Shown: positions 9,031 through 17,393 of the stretch, one piece after another
Layout of the letters: the number at the start of each line of letters is the position of its first letter
Numbering within the stretch: position 1 is the first letter of the stretch
Source: Hydractinia symbiolongicarpus
Taxonomy: Eukaryota > Cnidaria > Hydrozoa > Anthoathecata > Hydractiniidae
Direction: 5' to 3'
Assembly: GCF_029227915.1 (NCBI RefSeq)
Contig: NC_079885.1
Coordinates: 12,909,001 to 12,973,000, forward strand
DNA length: 64,000 bases
Position numbers and translations under genes: made by a program
The notes under the pieces: model-generated
The model's database searches: none
What the model was told of the DNA's origin: nothing
Seen by the model: only the letters and a program-made list of their open reading frames with translations

Positions 9031-10043
9031 TCCGGAGGTACTTCAACTCCCTCGGGTACTAGCATCAACTCCTCAGCCACGAAGCTTCGATCGGGCCTAT
9101 CTGCCAGATAGTATAACAACCTCGTACCTGTCACAATACGGTCGAGTCTATATGTCTTTTTGCTCCACCATGCGTCTGTCGCGCGTCATTTAGCATCACC
9201 GTGCTCTTCCCCAGGTTGCAGCAAGTACAAGTATAAGCCGTCATCGGGTAGAGACTTTTCATCGGGGCAGTGCTCACTTTTCATAAGCGGGACTTAATAC
9301 AGCTTGATGGCTTTTGAAGGTTTCATGTCGGTCATCGCGGTCTTGGTGTTGTTCAACCCCTTGACGATAGTACACAAACGTTTAACCCATGTACTACTCT
9401 GTTCATCAATGACCAACTCTTGCGCATCTTGGGGTTTGAAGAGCCTCTCGGCGAGCGCCTTGTTATAGGACTCCACGAACGCCGTGAAAGTATGGTGGTA
9501 TTTGTTGGTTGCACGTTTTATCTCGACACCCTTGGTCTCTAGCAGCTTACTCACGTCCGACTTGAACTCACTGCCGTTGTCACACTGGAATATACTCGGA
9601 TATTTGAGGGGTCCGGCTTTGTAAATATCAGTGAGCATGTCAGCGACTTCACTAGCTTTTTTCGTTCTCAAGGGTCTCGCTACCTTATACCTCGAAGCCA
9701 CGTCGATGCCTGTAAGTATATACTTGTACGTGTTTCCATACACTTTCTCGTGTGGCATGTAGAGTAAGTCGAATTGGTGCATTTCATTAGGCATTGTAAT
9801 AGTGAAATGTGGGTAGTTGATGCGTTTGGGGCCTTTGATATGTCTGAGCCATAAGAGTTGTCGAGTCAGCCGGTGAGTAATACGTTTCTTAGAGAGACCA
9901 CTCTGCTCGGCGAGTAGTTTAATGGCTTTCCGTCAAGTCCAGAGATGTTCCAGGGTGTAGTAGATTTGGCTTAGCTTTTTGGCTTCTTCAGGGGTAACAA
10001 CATGCTTTACTTTTGAAATGTTTATTATACATGTCAAAAACAT
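8895..10043 (-). pseudogene. INT: Polinton integrase with three in-frame stops
   Basis: This is a retroviral-type integrase that would insert the element. One frame runs from ATG 10043 to 8895 and shows TPEEAKKLSQIYY (N-terminal region), MHQFDLLYMPHE with the first catalytic Asp, FQCDNGSEF with the second, VESYNKALAERLF with the catalytic Glu, and the Polinton-typical tail RATDAWWSKKTYRLD, LLYYLADRPDRSFVAEELML. Stops interrupt it at 9933-9935 (TGA), 9294-9296 (TAA) and 9186-9188 (TGA), with no frameshift between them. The central 9294-9794 segment keeps D, D and E. The true end is uncertain because the frame runs into the hairpin at 8924-8956. The ATG lies 4 bases below the preceding gene's stop. 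Confidence 0.95.
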
Positions 10044-10046
10044 TCC

Positions 10047-10445
10047 TTACATATACTTGTACACCGCGAAACCCAAAGGTGCCAAAGATCCAATAATGAA
10101 CGTCAGCTCACCGTCTTGTTGTTGTTTGCTGAATATATAGTAGTCGGAGAGTTTGGGAGCTTTTTCGATCGTCGCGATAAAATATTCTCTCATACCCTCA
10201 TCAAGCTCTTTCAAACTTTTGCCAGCTTGACGCCTAATCTCTCGCTGCTTGTTATAACAATCGATCTTCGCTTGACGATCCCGCACCCACTGTTCTTGAG
10301 CTTCTTGTAATTGTTCAATAGCTTTATCGTGCCTTTTGCGCTCCTCTTCACCATGCCCACCGAGTTTACTGAAGAGGAAATTTGAACCGCTAAACGCGAG
10401 CACGTTGATAGCAGCAGCTGCTACGAGTACACCAATAGTTGCCAT
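10047..10445 (-). CDS. Polinton membrane/coiled-coil protein
   Basis: A 132-residue intact protein. An N-terminal hydrophobic stretch (IGVLVAAAAINVLAFSGSNF, residues 3-22) is followed by a long charged helix containing ERKRHDKAIEQLQEAQEQW and a C-terminal hydrophobic patch. The order of AFSGSNFLFSKL then an RKRHD-x-A-x-EQLQ-A helix is a pattern I associate with a conserved gene next to the integrase in animal Polintons. The function is unknown. It is packed between the capsid gene (11-base gap) and the integrase (3-base gap), so the three could be read from one transcript. Confidence 0.65.
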   Translation of the reverse strand: MATIGVLVAAAAINVLAFSGSNFLFSKLGGHGEEERKRHDKAIEQLQEAQEQWVRDRQAKIDCYNKQREIRRQAGKSLKELDEGMREYFIATIEKAPKLSDYYIFSKQQQDGELTFIIGSLAPLGFAVYKYM

Positions 10446-10456
10446 GTATGTGTATT

Positions 10457-11969
10457 TTAATATTCTACGCTATGAAATCTGCCATCAAAGATGTTCAACT
10501 GCGCATCTTGGAGCAAGTACACGTAGCAGCGTATATCCCCAGTTCTGTCAGCTTTCTTCGTCATGTGCAAAGTGATACCGTCTGACAACCTCTGTAATGG
10601 CCTTCCACTACCGTGTAGGCTGTGATCGGGTGTCGCTCTGAAATCAATGAACAACGCATAGCGCTCAGTCATGAACTGCCCAATCGTCACTTCCGATTCA
10701 TGGCTCCCAAAGAGTTCAACAACTTGATCTTTCGGCAACATCTCGTGTGAATATAGTTCGTTAGGCTCACCTTCCACTGCAATCGCGATTTTTTCGATCT
10801 TGGGGTTGTATAAGGCCTCGTTAGCGCCAGCATAAGATTTCACTTTCTCAGGGTCTACGAATAGTAGTAAGACGCCCTTCAAGCTCTTGGCAGGAATGTC
10901 GATCTGGAGATTATAGCTGGTATCAGCTTTTTTCATCGTTATGACCTTGCTGCGGAGTACACGCTCGTACGGCGGGGCGAGACGGCTGTAGCGTGACATC
11001 ATAGCACTCGCGAGACCCTCGTTTGTCACTTTATCAAATTCGAAGCAGATGTTGGTGATCTTATACCCACTATCAGCGGGCTTAGCTGCCTTGCTTCCAG
11101 CAGCAGCCGTACCAGCATCTTTGATGACTTGGTCATAGGGTGCAAAATTATAATGGTTCATATCCTAATGCCGTTCAATACGTTTTCAAAGTTCAAGACT
11201 TTCATATGATTATTTGACTGCTTCGTCTATGCTTTTTTTGCTCATGTTCATTTTGTTTTTATTACTGATTGAATTTATATTTACGTTTGCACATACATTT
11301 AGTATTTACACATTTCAGCATTAAGAACCATTGTAATTTGTGGATGCTTGAAATATATGTCGATTAATAATAATATTAATAATAATAGGGTGCAAAATGT
11401 ATTACAAACTGGAGCCTATCGTGTAAGCCTGCTTGGTAGAAGGGCAGATCCCTCGTGAGTTCAAAAATTTGCCGATAGGGATGCAAAAGGTGTTGCCGTA
11501 AGCTGCCACGATCGCTTTTTTTTTCATCATTTCCAACATGGTCACTAGCTTTGAATTGTAGGGCGCGGATTGTACCATCGTTGGGATTTATGCCTTCAAG
11601 AATTAGGTTGTTCTCGCGCTCAAATTTTGGGAGCCACAAGTCCCTATACACCCCGAGTATATTGTAATCGGCGATGTTCTGGATTTCATTCCCATTGAGT
11701 GTTATACGAAGGTTCTGTACTAGGGCCTTCCCGATATTCTAAACGATCGTGTGTTTCGTGTTAGTACCAGTAAGCTCCAGGTCAAAGAGGAGTTTGAGAG
11801 AGCCTGGGAAAATTACATCATTCTGACCCATGTTTGGTACATCAACGTACAAGTCTTCGTTCTGGTTGATTGTTGAGGGGACATGGCTCACCTTGACACG
11901 CTGTTTCTTGCCTTTCATGGCAAGCATTGCCTTTAATTCCTTATGCGGATCTAACTTCTTTCCGTACAT
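10457..11969 (-). pseudogene. MCP: Polinton major capsid protein, interrupted
   Basis: This is a double-jelly-roll capsid candidate. From ATG 11969 the frame begins MYGKKLDPHKELKAML, passes IFPGSLKLLFDLELTG, a TAG stop at 11739-11741, then VQNLRITLNGNEI and YRDLWLPKFEREN. At 11385 the frame meets a 236-bp insertion with a 14-base target duplication, after which the same protein resumes at about 11150 with YDQVIKDAG, later SLKGVLLLFVDP and YNPKIEKIAIAVEG, and ends at 10457. Allowing for the insertion the gene would be about 420 codons. The SLKG-LLLF and YNPKI patterns fit Polinton MCPs of cnidarians as I know them; family assignment should be tested by profile search. Confidence 0.75.
11149..11384 (+). 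mobile_element. Short retroposon in the capsid gene, 14-bp target duplication
   Basis: The direct repeat ATAGGGTGCAAAAT occurs at 11135-11148 and 11385-11398. Between them lie 236 bases ending in a tail of TAA/AAT units (about 11362-11384). Long target duplications plus a simple 3' tail mark a copy made by LINE machinery: a SINE or a strongly 5'-truncated LINE, in plus orientation. A weak B-box-like word (AGTTCAAGACT near 11200) is present, but I would not call a tRNA origin on it. Confidence 0.75.
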
Positions 11970-11990
11970 GTTTATTTATAGGTTGAATAA
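11970..11990. promoter_or_regulatory. 21-bp divergent spacer with TATA-like core
   Basis: Only 21 bases separate the capsid ATG (11969, -) from the coiled-coil gene ATG (11991, +). The spacer contains TTTATTTATA and AATAA. If it is the promoter for both genes, transcripts must start inside or opposite the other gene. Confidence 0.35.
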
Positions 11991-13281
11991 ATGCCGATTA
12001 ATCCAATATATGAAGGAGATGACTTTACGCCAGAGGAAGACATTTCAGACGAGCCTGAGGAGTTTAGTAGCGAGAGTGAGATCCTTCGACCCAAGGATAT
12101 TCCTGGACTAAGCACTACGCCCGCAACACCTTTGGGAGGTACAACGACGCGACAACAACAGCTCACGGCAAGGCAGGAGCTACTAAGATCGAAAGTTGAT
12201 AGCCTTTACGAAGCTCTTAGTGGGAAGCTGGGAAAGCCAATCGCTAAAATGTACGACAAATTTAGGGTCGACGGGAACCAGCTTCTTTACGATGGTAAAG
12301 AGCTCACAAATCAGGATGGTACATTTAACCGTTGGCGTGATCCGGAAGGTGTTGGGTGTGAAACGTCTACAGGCTATGGGGTTTACCGACTATACTACAC
12401 CACACAAAGTCAGTAAGGCAGCGGTCCAGAAACTTATGAATGAATTGAACCATATTGAGGAAAGGGCTGACATCGAGATGCTGCCACTGGTCGAGAACGT
12501 GCTTGATGACACGGAGAACCTGATCGAAGACACTTCCTTTGGAAGGGATATCACAGAGCGTGAAAGAAGAGGGTTAAACCGCGAGCTTTAAACGGTAAGG
12601 GATAACCTCAAGCAGCTGACGGGTAAGATGATATTTTACGATAGTGAGATCACAAAAATAGAAGGGGATATCGAAGGGCTTGAGGAGAAGAAGGCTAACA
12701 CACCTGGAGTATCCAACGAACAGCTAGCTATCTGGGACAGGGATATAGCCGAGGCTAAGAAAGAGCTAGAACAACTACGTGATGAAAAAGAGGCTACGGC
12801 AAAAGCGCACGGTTTACTATCATCCGACACTCAGAGTCAGCTGCTACACATCAAAGAGACATTGATGAAGATCGCGGAAGATGACACGTCACTCGTGGAA
12901 AAGCTCAAGATTCTCTTCAAGGAACAAGGCTTGACGATAGCCAGTATCGTCTCCGCTGTTGGTCTCCTAATTTCAACCATCGTGCTCGCCGTTACGGGAG
13001 GTGGAAGTGCTGCTGGAGGAGATAGTGCTGGAGGAAGTACAGGTGGGAAAGGTTTCGTCCAAAAACAGCTTGAAAGACTCGGGAGATTCTTGAAGTACCT
13101 TGCAGGTAAGGCTGGCTCAGCCTTGCCGGGGATCATTGGCAGCGTGGTGTCGTTCTTTTTCAGAGTTGCGGCTAAGGTTGTGGAATTTGCGGCAAAGCAT
13201 TTATACATGGCCATGGCTGCTGCTGTGGGTATTGTTGTTGCGTATGTAGGTAACAGGAGTAGTAAGGGTAAATCGCACTGA
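11991..13281 (+). pseudogene. Long Polinton coiled-coil/membrane protein, two lesions
   Basis: Acidic N-terminus (DDFTPEEDISDEPEEF), then a helical part with LYDGKELTNQDGTF, a frameshift between about 12330 and 12400, RADIEMLPLVENVLDDTENL, a TAA at 12589-12591, and in the same frame a long coiled coil (KIEGDIEGLEEKKA... EAKKELEQLRDEKEA). The C-terminal part has EQGLTIASIVSAVGLLISTI, a Gly-rich linker and two more hydrophobic segments (ALPGIIGSVVSFFFRVAAKV and MAMAAAVGIVVAYV). This architecture is common to a large Polinton protein of unknown role, perhaps a virion membrane or tail-like component. It ends at a convergent junction with a 15-bp hairpin. Confidence 0.65.
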
Positions 13282-13282
13282 G

Positions 13283-13312
13283 AGTTTAATTTGTTGATCA
13301 ACAGATTAAACT
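13283..13312. terminator. Palindromic hairpin between two converging stops
   Basis: AGTTTAATTTGTTGA (13283-13297) pairs with TCAACAGATTAAACT (13298-13312): 15 bp with a single T:G pair. The rightward stop ends at 13281 and the leftward stop begins at 13314-13312, so the palindrome fills the gap and could serve both transcripts. Confidence 0.65.
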
Positions 13313-14160
13313 TACTTCAACCAAACATACGCGAAGTTTACTGGAGTCCGTGCATACTGGAGCACCTTTTGAAACTCGGTGATGTCTGGACCTACGTTTT
13401 CCTCACGTTGAACCATGGCCTCGAATTTCTGCAGGAGGATCTGTCTAGCAGGGAAGTTATCGGCGTTAGAGCCTAGGATTGAGGCCTTGGCACTCGCTTG
13501 GGATCCTAGTAGCAATATCACGTAAACGCGAATACTCTCGCTAAGCTTCATCAGGCCCTCCGATGTCAGACCCTGGCTAGTGGGGATGATAAACTTGACC
13601 CAATCCCCATCAACCTGCGGCCACTATCTACCATTTGTCAACGATGACACCAGAGCTTTGAACTTGTACAAAGCATTGGGATCCGCACCGTACTCACGAC
13701 ATATTTGCGCATACCCCGAGGTGGAGTAGGGGTTCTTGTACTGGGAAAGGCCTCTTTCGTAGGGCATAGGTACTTTCATTCTTGCGAGAATACGTCTCAT
13801 GTGATAGTACACGTGGAAATTGAAAATGGATTGAACAAGGGGTACGGAGCCACTCATGTGCTTGGCAGAGATCCCCAACGCCGTTGTCGCGCAATGACAA
13901 GCGAAATTCACCTGGATGTTGCAATAGTCCAAGGCTTGCTCCTCCCAATTTACACTTACAGGATCGTTCAACAGGTTAGTAGGAACTTTGATGGGGTACT
14001 TGGTGAACTGTGGGAAGGCCACGAAAATGTGCTGAGTCGTAGACACGTAGAGGTCCTGATGCTCCAAGTTAGTTACACCGAGAGCCCACTCACCTCCTTT
14101 GGACTTGTACTTTGCCTTTGGGTTATACGAGTAAATGCTTATGTTTCCTAAAAGAAACAT
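13312..14160 (-). pseudogene. Polinton structural-protein candidate, one in-frame stop
   Basis: A frame from ATG 14160 to the stop at 13312 with a single TAG at 13624-13626. Notable stretches: GGEWALGVTNLEHQDLYVST, PIKVPTNLLNDPVSVNW, FHVYYHMRRILARMKVPM, and after the stop FIIPTSQGLTSEGLMKL and ILGSNADNFPARQ. No enzyme motif or membrane segment is seen. Its place between two capsid-related genes suggests a virion component; I do not recognise a named family. Without the stop it would be 282 residues. Confidence 0.6.
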
Positions 14161-14810
14161 GAGACAACTGTATGTCGCAGATATAGAGAAACCTACGATA
14201 CTTGAGGACTACCTAGGGCAGGACACGAGGATCGCTCTGAAGTCGACCAGTATCCTCCCTACGTGGCTGAACCTCTACCAGGACTGCGATTTTACCATCC
14301 GTAAGGTAGGGCCTCATCAAAGAGTTACTCGAATTGAAATAATGAATGGATTGTACAAGATCGAGGATTTAGCGAGTATCGTCAACAGTCAGACAGAGGA
14401 CAAGATTAAGCTGTTTGCAGGCTCCGTGTCAATGACGGGTACACGGTGGTGATTCATCGACAACTGCAAGAGCTGTTGGGTCTACCCTACGATCCCAGTA
14501 AAAAATACAATATGAAGTGTGACTACGATTTATTCTATAGGACTGACGTATACCATAGGTTACGACTTGTTTGCCCTCAATTAGACGAAGATGACTGCCT
14601 GCTTAACGGAAAAAATCCAAGATTCTTGCCATGCTTCCCACCAAAGAAATAAACGCATGGGGAGACATGCTTACGTGGAGTTTCGATAACCCTGTATACC
14701 TTCCTTTGAAATGTTCAACAGACAGACTGGAGTTTATGCTGACGGACGAGCATCACCACGATAAGAACGTTTCGTTCGTTAGAATTACTATACATTTGCT
14801 CATAGAATAA
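14159..14810 (+). pseudogene. mCP: Polinton minor capsid (penton) protein candidate, frameshifted
   Basis: The ATG at 14159-14161 overlaps the start codon of the opposite gene. Fragments in order: 14159-14452 (MRQLYVADIEKP; ITRIEIMNGLYKIEDLASIV-like strand), 14446-14652 (QELLGLPYDPSKKYN; VYHRLRLVCPQLDEDDCLLN) and 14631-14810 (MLTWSFDNPVYLPLKC; SFVRITIHLLIE). The order of an INGLY-IEDLA strand, an LLG-Y segment, an R-H-L-V-C-Q-D segment and a final V-x-I-x-I-H-L strand is what I expect of a Polinton single-jelly-roll minor capsid protein. Two frameshifts (near 14450 and 14635) break it. The stop TAA abuts the next ATG with no gap. Confidence 0.55.
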
Positions 14811-15396
14811 ATGACAGATATTGCTAAGCTTTACCCGAGCTTACCTTCTGCACCTCCGGGGGGTACGTAGGAGGACAGTTCACAAGCCTGCAGGCTCGGC
14901 AAAATTGATGAAGTGGAACAATACCTGCGTGCCGAGATTAAAGGGCGTGACAAGCTCGTTAAAAAGTTCAAAATGCATGATACGTGGGTTAGATACATGG
15001 ATCACGGGTTACTAGCGGTAAGTGGCTATGGGTGGAATTACGATTGCCGTAGGGTTGGGACAAGCGGGTCTACAGAATGCGGGGAAGAGGCTAGGTGTCA
15101 AGAGTAAAAAGCATGAGAGCATCAGACTACTAGCGGAGACCAAGTTGAACTCTATCGTTGACTTGATCTCGAGAGCTGTGGAGAATGGTGCGATTAGCGA
15201 CCACGAGTTCAGCTTGATTATGCAGGAAAAACAAAAATACATGCTGCTGAAGGAGCAAGCCCGACAACGAACACGCAAAATCTTGGAATCGATCAATGAA
15301 CGGGAACGACATCAGCTAATCGCGAAAGGTCGAGAGGAAGCTAAGGACGAGCTTCTGAAAAAACTTCAATCTGCACAGTATGTCAGCGGTATTTAG
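14811..15396 (+). pseudogene. Polinton small membrane protein with ISD-EF motif
   Basis: Starts MTDIAKLYPSLPSAPPG, meets a TAG at 14868-14870, continues in frame with LGKIDEVEQYLRAEIKGRDK, then shifts frame by one base near 15022 into ITIAVGLGQAGL (hydrophobic), SKKHESIRLLAETKLNSIVD and ENGAISDHEFSLIMQEKQKY. The opening LYPSLP, the E-x-E-x-Y-L-x-x-E-I helix, the short Gly-rich membrane segment and the ISD-x-EF motif recur in a conserved protein of many animal Polintons. Function unknown. It ends before a convergent hairpin. Confidence 0.65.
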
Positions 15397-15418
15397 AACA
15401 ACCACCTGCCTACTCAGC

Positions 15419-15467
15419 GTAAGTTTTGTTGGAGGTAGCTTCTGCATAAGCTCCCACAAAACTTTAC
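15419..15467. terminator. Hairpin at the third convergent junction
   Basis: GTAAGTTTTGTTGGAG (15419-15434) pairs, with a bulge and a wobble, with CTCCCACAAAACTTTAC (15451-15467). It lies between the rightward stop at 15396 and the leftward stop at 15467-15469. Confidence 0.55.
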
Positions 15468-15748
15468 TAGGCTATGCCAACCACTTTGCCTGTATCACCA
15501 TCGATCAGCAAGTCACCTTCGTGTATGATAGTTCGCTGCCTTTGAGCGAGATCTTCCAGAAAGTGCTCAAGATTCTTCTCCCAAGCAATCCTAGCGCAAG
15601 GTTCGTAATAAAAGCCGTCCGTTTATGTCGAAGCGTCCTTATACTTGGCTTTGCGGATCGCTTTAAGTAGGTTGGTCTTATTCATAGTTGAGTAGTTACG
15701 AACCTTTAGTGCTTTCGCTTCCTTTTTCAGTGCGTTAACGTCGTTCAT
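15467..15748 (-). pseudogene. Small SAP/Rho-N-like Polinton protein, one in-frame stop
   Basis: From ATG 15748: MNDVNALKKEAKALKVRNYS, MNKTNLLKAIRKAK, the layout of a SAP/Rho-N type nucleic-acid-binding helix pair. A TAA at 15623-15625 interrupts, and the same frame continues through IAWEKNLEHFLEDLAQRQ and LLIDGDTGKVVGIA to TAG 15467-15469, giving 93 codons. The ORF on the opposite strand at 15380-15670 is a shadow. Related short proteins with a SAP-like start are usual in Polintons. Confidence 0.55.
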
Positions 15749-15795
15749 GTTTGTTTTGATGTGTTAGATTAACAACATACAAAAACCTCTCACAT

Positions 15796-16590
15796 CTAGT
15801 CTACTACGACGAAGGATTCGTCATCGTCGGAGTCGCTAAGGTAGCGAGAGCTATAAAACTCGACAACTTTATAATTACACTCCTCCAGGTAGGTTTGCAT
15901 GTAGTAATTTGAACCTTGCCTATAGATGCCATATAGCTTGATGATAGCCTTACACTCGCAGCTTTGTTTTAGTGGTGCTTTTTTGGAATGGAAGTCGGTT
16001 CTTACTTTGCCCTCCCACTCCTTTACCTTGGTGGTGATGCATTTACCTTTTTTCACAGGGGGAGTGGTGAAGCAATGACACTCCAAGGACTCTACCTTGG
16101 TCAGGATACTCTCATACTTCTCTAACCATTCGGGGTGGTTATAGATGTCGAATGACATGGTAAGAAAGCAGCCCTCATCATAACGCGAGGCACCATTGGA
16201 ATAGAGCTTTTTAGGTGTTTTGATCAATAGAGGAGATAGTTTGTTGTCACTATTTCTATAGCCAATAACGAAGCGTTCATCTTTGCCCTTGTTTGATGGA
16301 ATAGAGTCGCTTAGCACAATATTTTCAACGTTTACATCTTCGATATTTAGTGGAGTCGCTTTGGCATAAAATTCTCTTGAGTTAATATTCTCGTTACCGA
16401 ATTTGAACATCCTTTTATTTGTGGAAACAAAACTCCATCTAGCATCACACGGACAGCTACCACCGTTATACGTGATGTACTCATAACAGCAGTACCAGCA
16501 AAGCAGTTTACCTTTTATGAAGAACCCCCGTCCACAGGAGCATCTGTCATAGGTGTCGAGTACTCGTTCACACTCATCGCATTGTTCCAT
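15796..16590 (-). CDS. Intact zinc-ribbon protein of the Polinton, 264 residues
   Basis: The N-terminus has eight or more cysteines in CxxC and CxC pairs (MEQCDECERVLDTYDRCSCG, then CWYCC and CPC), likely binding two zinc ions. The body has LLIKTPKKLYSNGASRYDEG, then VKEWEGKVRTDF and KAIIKLYGIYRQGSNYYMQT, and an acidic tail (DSDDDES). The order T-P-K...G-S-Y ... II-K-Y-IY...NYY resembles, loosely, a family of DNA-virus proteins with an OB-like DNA-binding fold; I give that as a weak guess. It is one of the very few longer genes here without a lesion. Downstream of it is the SAP-like gene, with only a weak 5-bp hairpin (15762-15774) between. Confidence 0.7.
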   Translation of the reverse strand: MEQCDECERVLDTYDRCSCGRGFFIKGKLLCWYCCYEYITYNGGSCPCDARWSFVSTNKRMFKFGNENINSREFYAKATPLNIEDVNVENIVLSDSIPSNKGKDERFVIGYRNSDNKLSPLLIKTPKKLYSNGASRYDEGCFLTMSFDIYNHPEWLEKYESILTKVESLECHCFTTPPVKKGKCITTKVKEWEGKVRTDFHSKKAPLKQSCECKAIIKLYGIYRQGSNYYMQTYLEECNYKVVEFYSSRYLSDSDDDESFVVVD

Positions 16591-16591
16591 T

Positions 16592-16618
16592 TATCTTACA
16601 ACCCAGGGTTGTAAGATA
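16592..16618 (-). terminator. Perfect 13-bp hairpin between two leftward genes
   Basis: TATCTTACAACCC (16592-16604) and GGGTTGTAAGATA (16606-16618) are perfect inverse copies around a single base. It sits just after the stop of the KTQEMC gene (16637) and just before the zinc-ribbon ATG (16590). Confidence 0.6.
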
Positions 16619-16636
16619 GTCGGTGATCTCCATATC

Positions 16637-17032
16637 TTATACATCCCACGAGGACCCCCAGGGGGGCACGTCCTGGGATATGAAATGTTCCGGAACAAAC
16701 TCGAGCATATGCGGGTACAGCCAAACAGCCTCAGCACACATTTCCAGGGTCTTGAAATGGTCTGGAACATCCTTGAGCATATGCGGGTACAGCCTAACAG
16801 CATCGGCACACATTTCCGGGGTCTTAAGATGATCCGGAACATGCTCTAGCAGATGCAGGTACTGCCCAGCTGCCCTGGTACACATTTCCTGGGTCTTGAA
16901 ATGTTCCGGGACAAACTCAAGCATCAAAGACGCTGCTTCAACCGACCGAGTCCACATTTCTTGGGTTTTGAAATAATAGCGAGTTGCATTACCATGATGT
17001 CGTCTCATATTTAAATTACATCCTAGCCTCAA
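16637..17032 (-). CDS. KTQEMC tandem-repeat protein (DUF4116-like)
   Basis: A 131-residue protein built of 24-residue repeats with consensus VP-D/E-H-F-KTQEMC-x-x-A...L..Y-x-x-ML-x-x: units start near residues 22, 43, 67, 91 and 115. I recognise the KTQEMCxxAV...L.(F/Y)VPD pattern from repeat proteins, often labelled DUF4116, that are abundant in some invertebrates and their viruses. Such short two-helix repeats usually form a solenoid for protein binding. The ORF starts 63 bases inside the right TIR boundary, has no lesion, and its repeats are also visible as about 72-bp tandem DNA repeats (16670-16980). It ends after a degenerate last unit. Function unknown; it looks like cargo rather than a core gene. 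Confidence 0.6.
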   Translation of the reverse strand: MRLGCNLNMRRHHGNATRYYFKTQEMWTRSVEAASLMLEFVPEHFKTQEMCTRAAGQYLHLLEHVPDHLKTPEMCADAVRLYPHMLKDVPDHFKTLEMCAEAVWLYPHMLEFVPEHFISQDVPPWGSSWDV

Positions 17033-17095
17033 CTAGCAGTCATAACTCTATGGACTTTCCCCTACTCAGTTGCGCAATCTCTATTTTTGTTGATG

Positions 17096-17272
17096 TCAGC
17101 ATCATTCCCGTTAGTCGCTATTACGCATGCATGGGATTTTATCGGATTTCCCGGAATTGTCGGATTCGGGGAATTCGGGATTTGTTGTTGTTCACGTTGT
17201 TGTTGTTTACGTTGTTGTTGTTGTTTACGTTGTCGTCGTCGGCTGTCCCAGAACGAACATTTTCCTATCCCT
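17096..17272. repeat. Polinton right terminal inverted repeat
   Basis: Inverse copy of 3269-3452, ending TTTTCCTATCCCT. It differs in the length of its GTT/AAC tract and at about ten positions. Confidence 0.92.
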
Positions 17273-17393
17273 CAACTCCGGTTGCAGCTGAGTAAAAATT
17301 AAATTTCTGAAGATAACACAAAAATAAATAATAAAGTAAATAAAAACCTTAAAAAATAGCAATAAATAAAGCTAGCTAGATATAGCTGGCTTT

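Larger units (their letters stand above)
3269..17272 (+). mobile_element. Polinton/Maverick DNA transposon, 14.0 kb, degraded
   Basis: The element is bounded by about 180-bp terminal inverted repeats starting with AG and ending with CT, and holds the diagnostic Polinton set: protein-primed family B DNA polymerase, packaging ATPase (remnant), retroviral-type integrase, double-jelly-roll major capsid protein and a minor capsid candidate. Gene order from the left is: PolB and small genes (+), convergent junction, integrase, a membrane protein and capsid (-), long coiled-coil protein (+), a structural candidate (-), minor capsid and another small gene (+), SAP-like, zinc-ribbon and KTQEMC-repeat genes (-). 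I do not see the adenovirus-type maturation protease, and the ATPase is truncated. No exact 6-bp target duplication is visible (ACAACC left, CAACTC right). The length is slightly below the usual 15-20 kb. Host integration is old enough for many lesions but TIRs are still about 90-95% alike. Confidence 0.95.

Noticed and set aside
15380-15670. 96-residue + strand ORF
   Set aside because: Antisense to the SAP-like gene, overlaps the hairpin and has no domain; the minus frame has the Polinton-like pattern.
8895-15748. Reassigned stop codons in the Polinton (because many stops are in frame)
   Set aside because: All three stop types occur, other lesions are frameshifts and deletions, and CPSF1 uses a standard code. 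Decay explains it.
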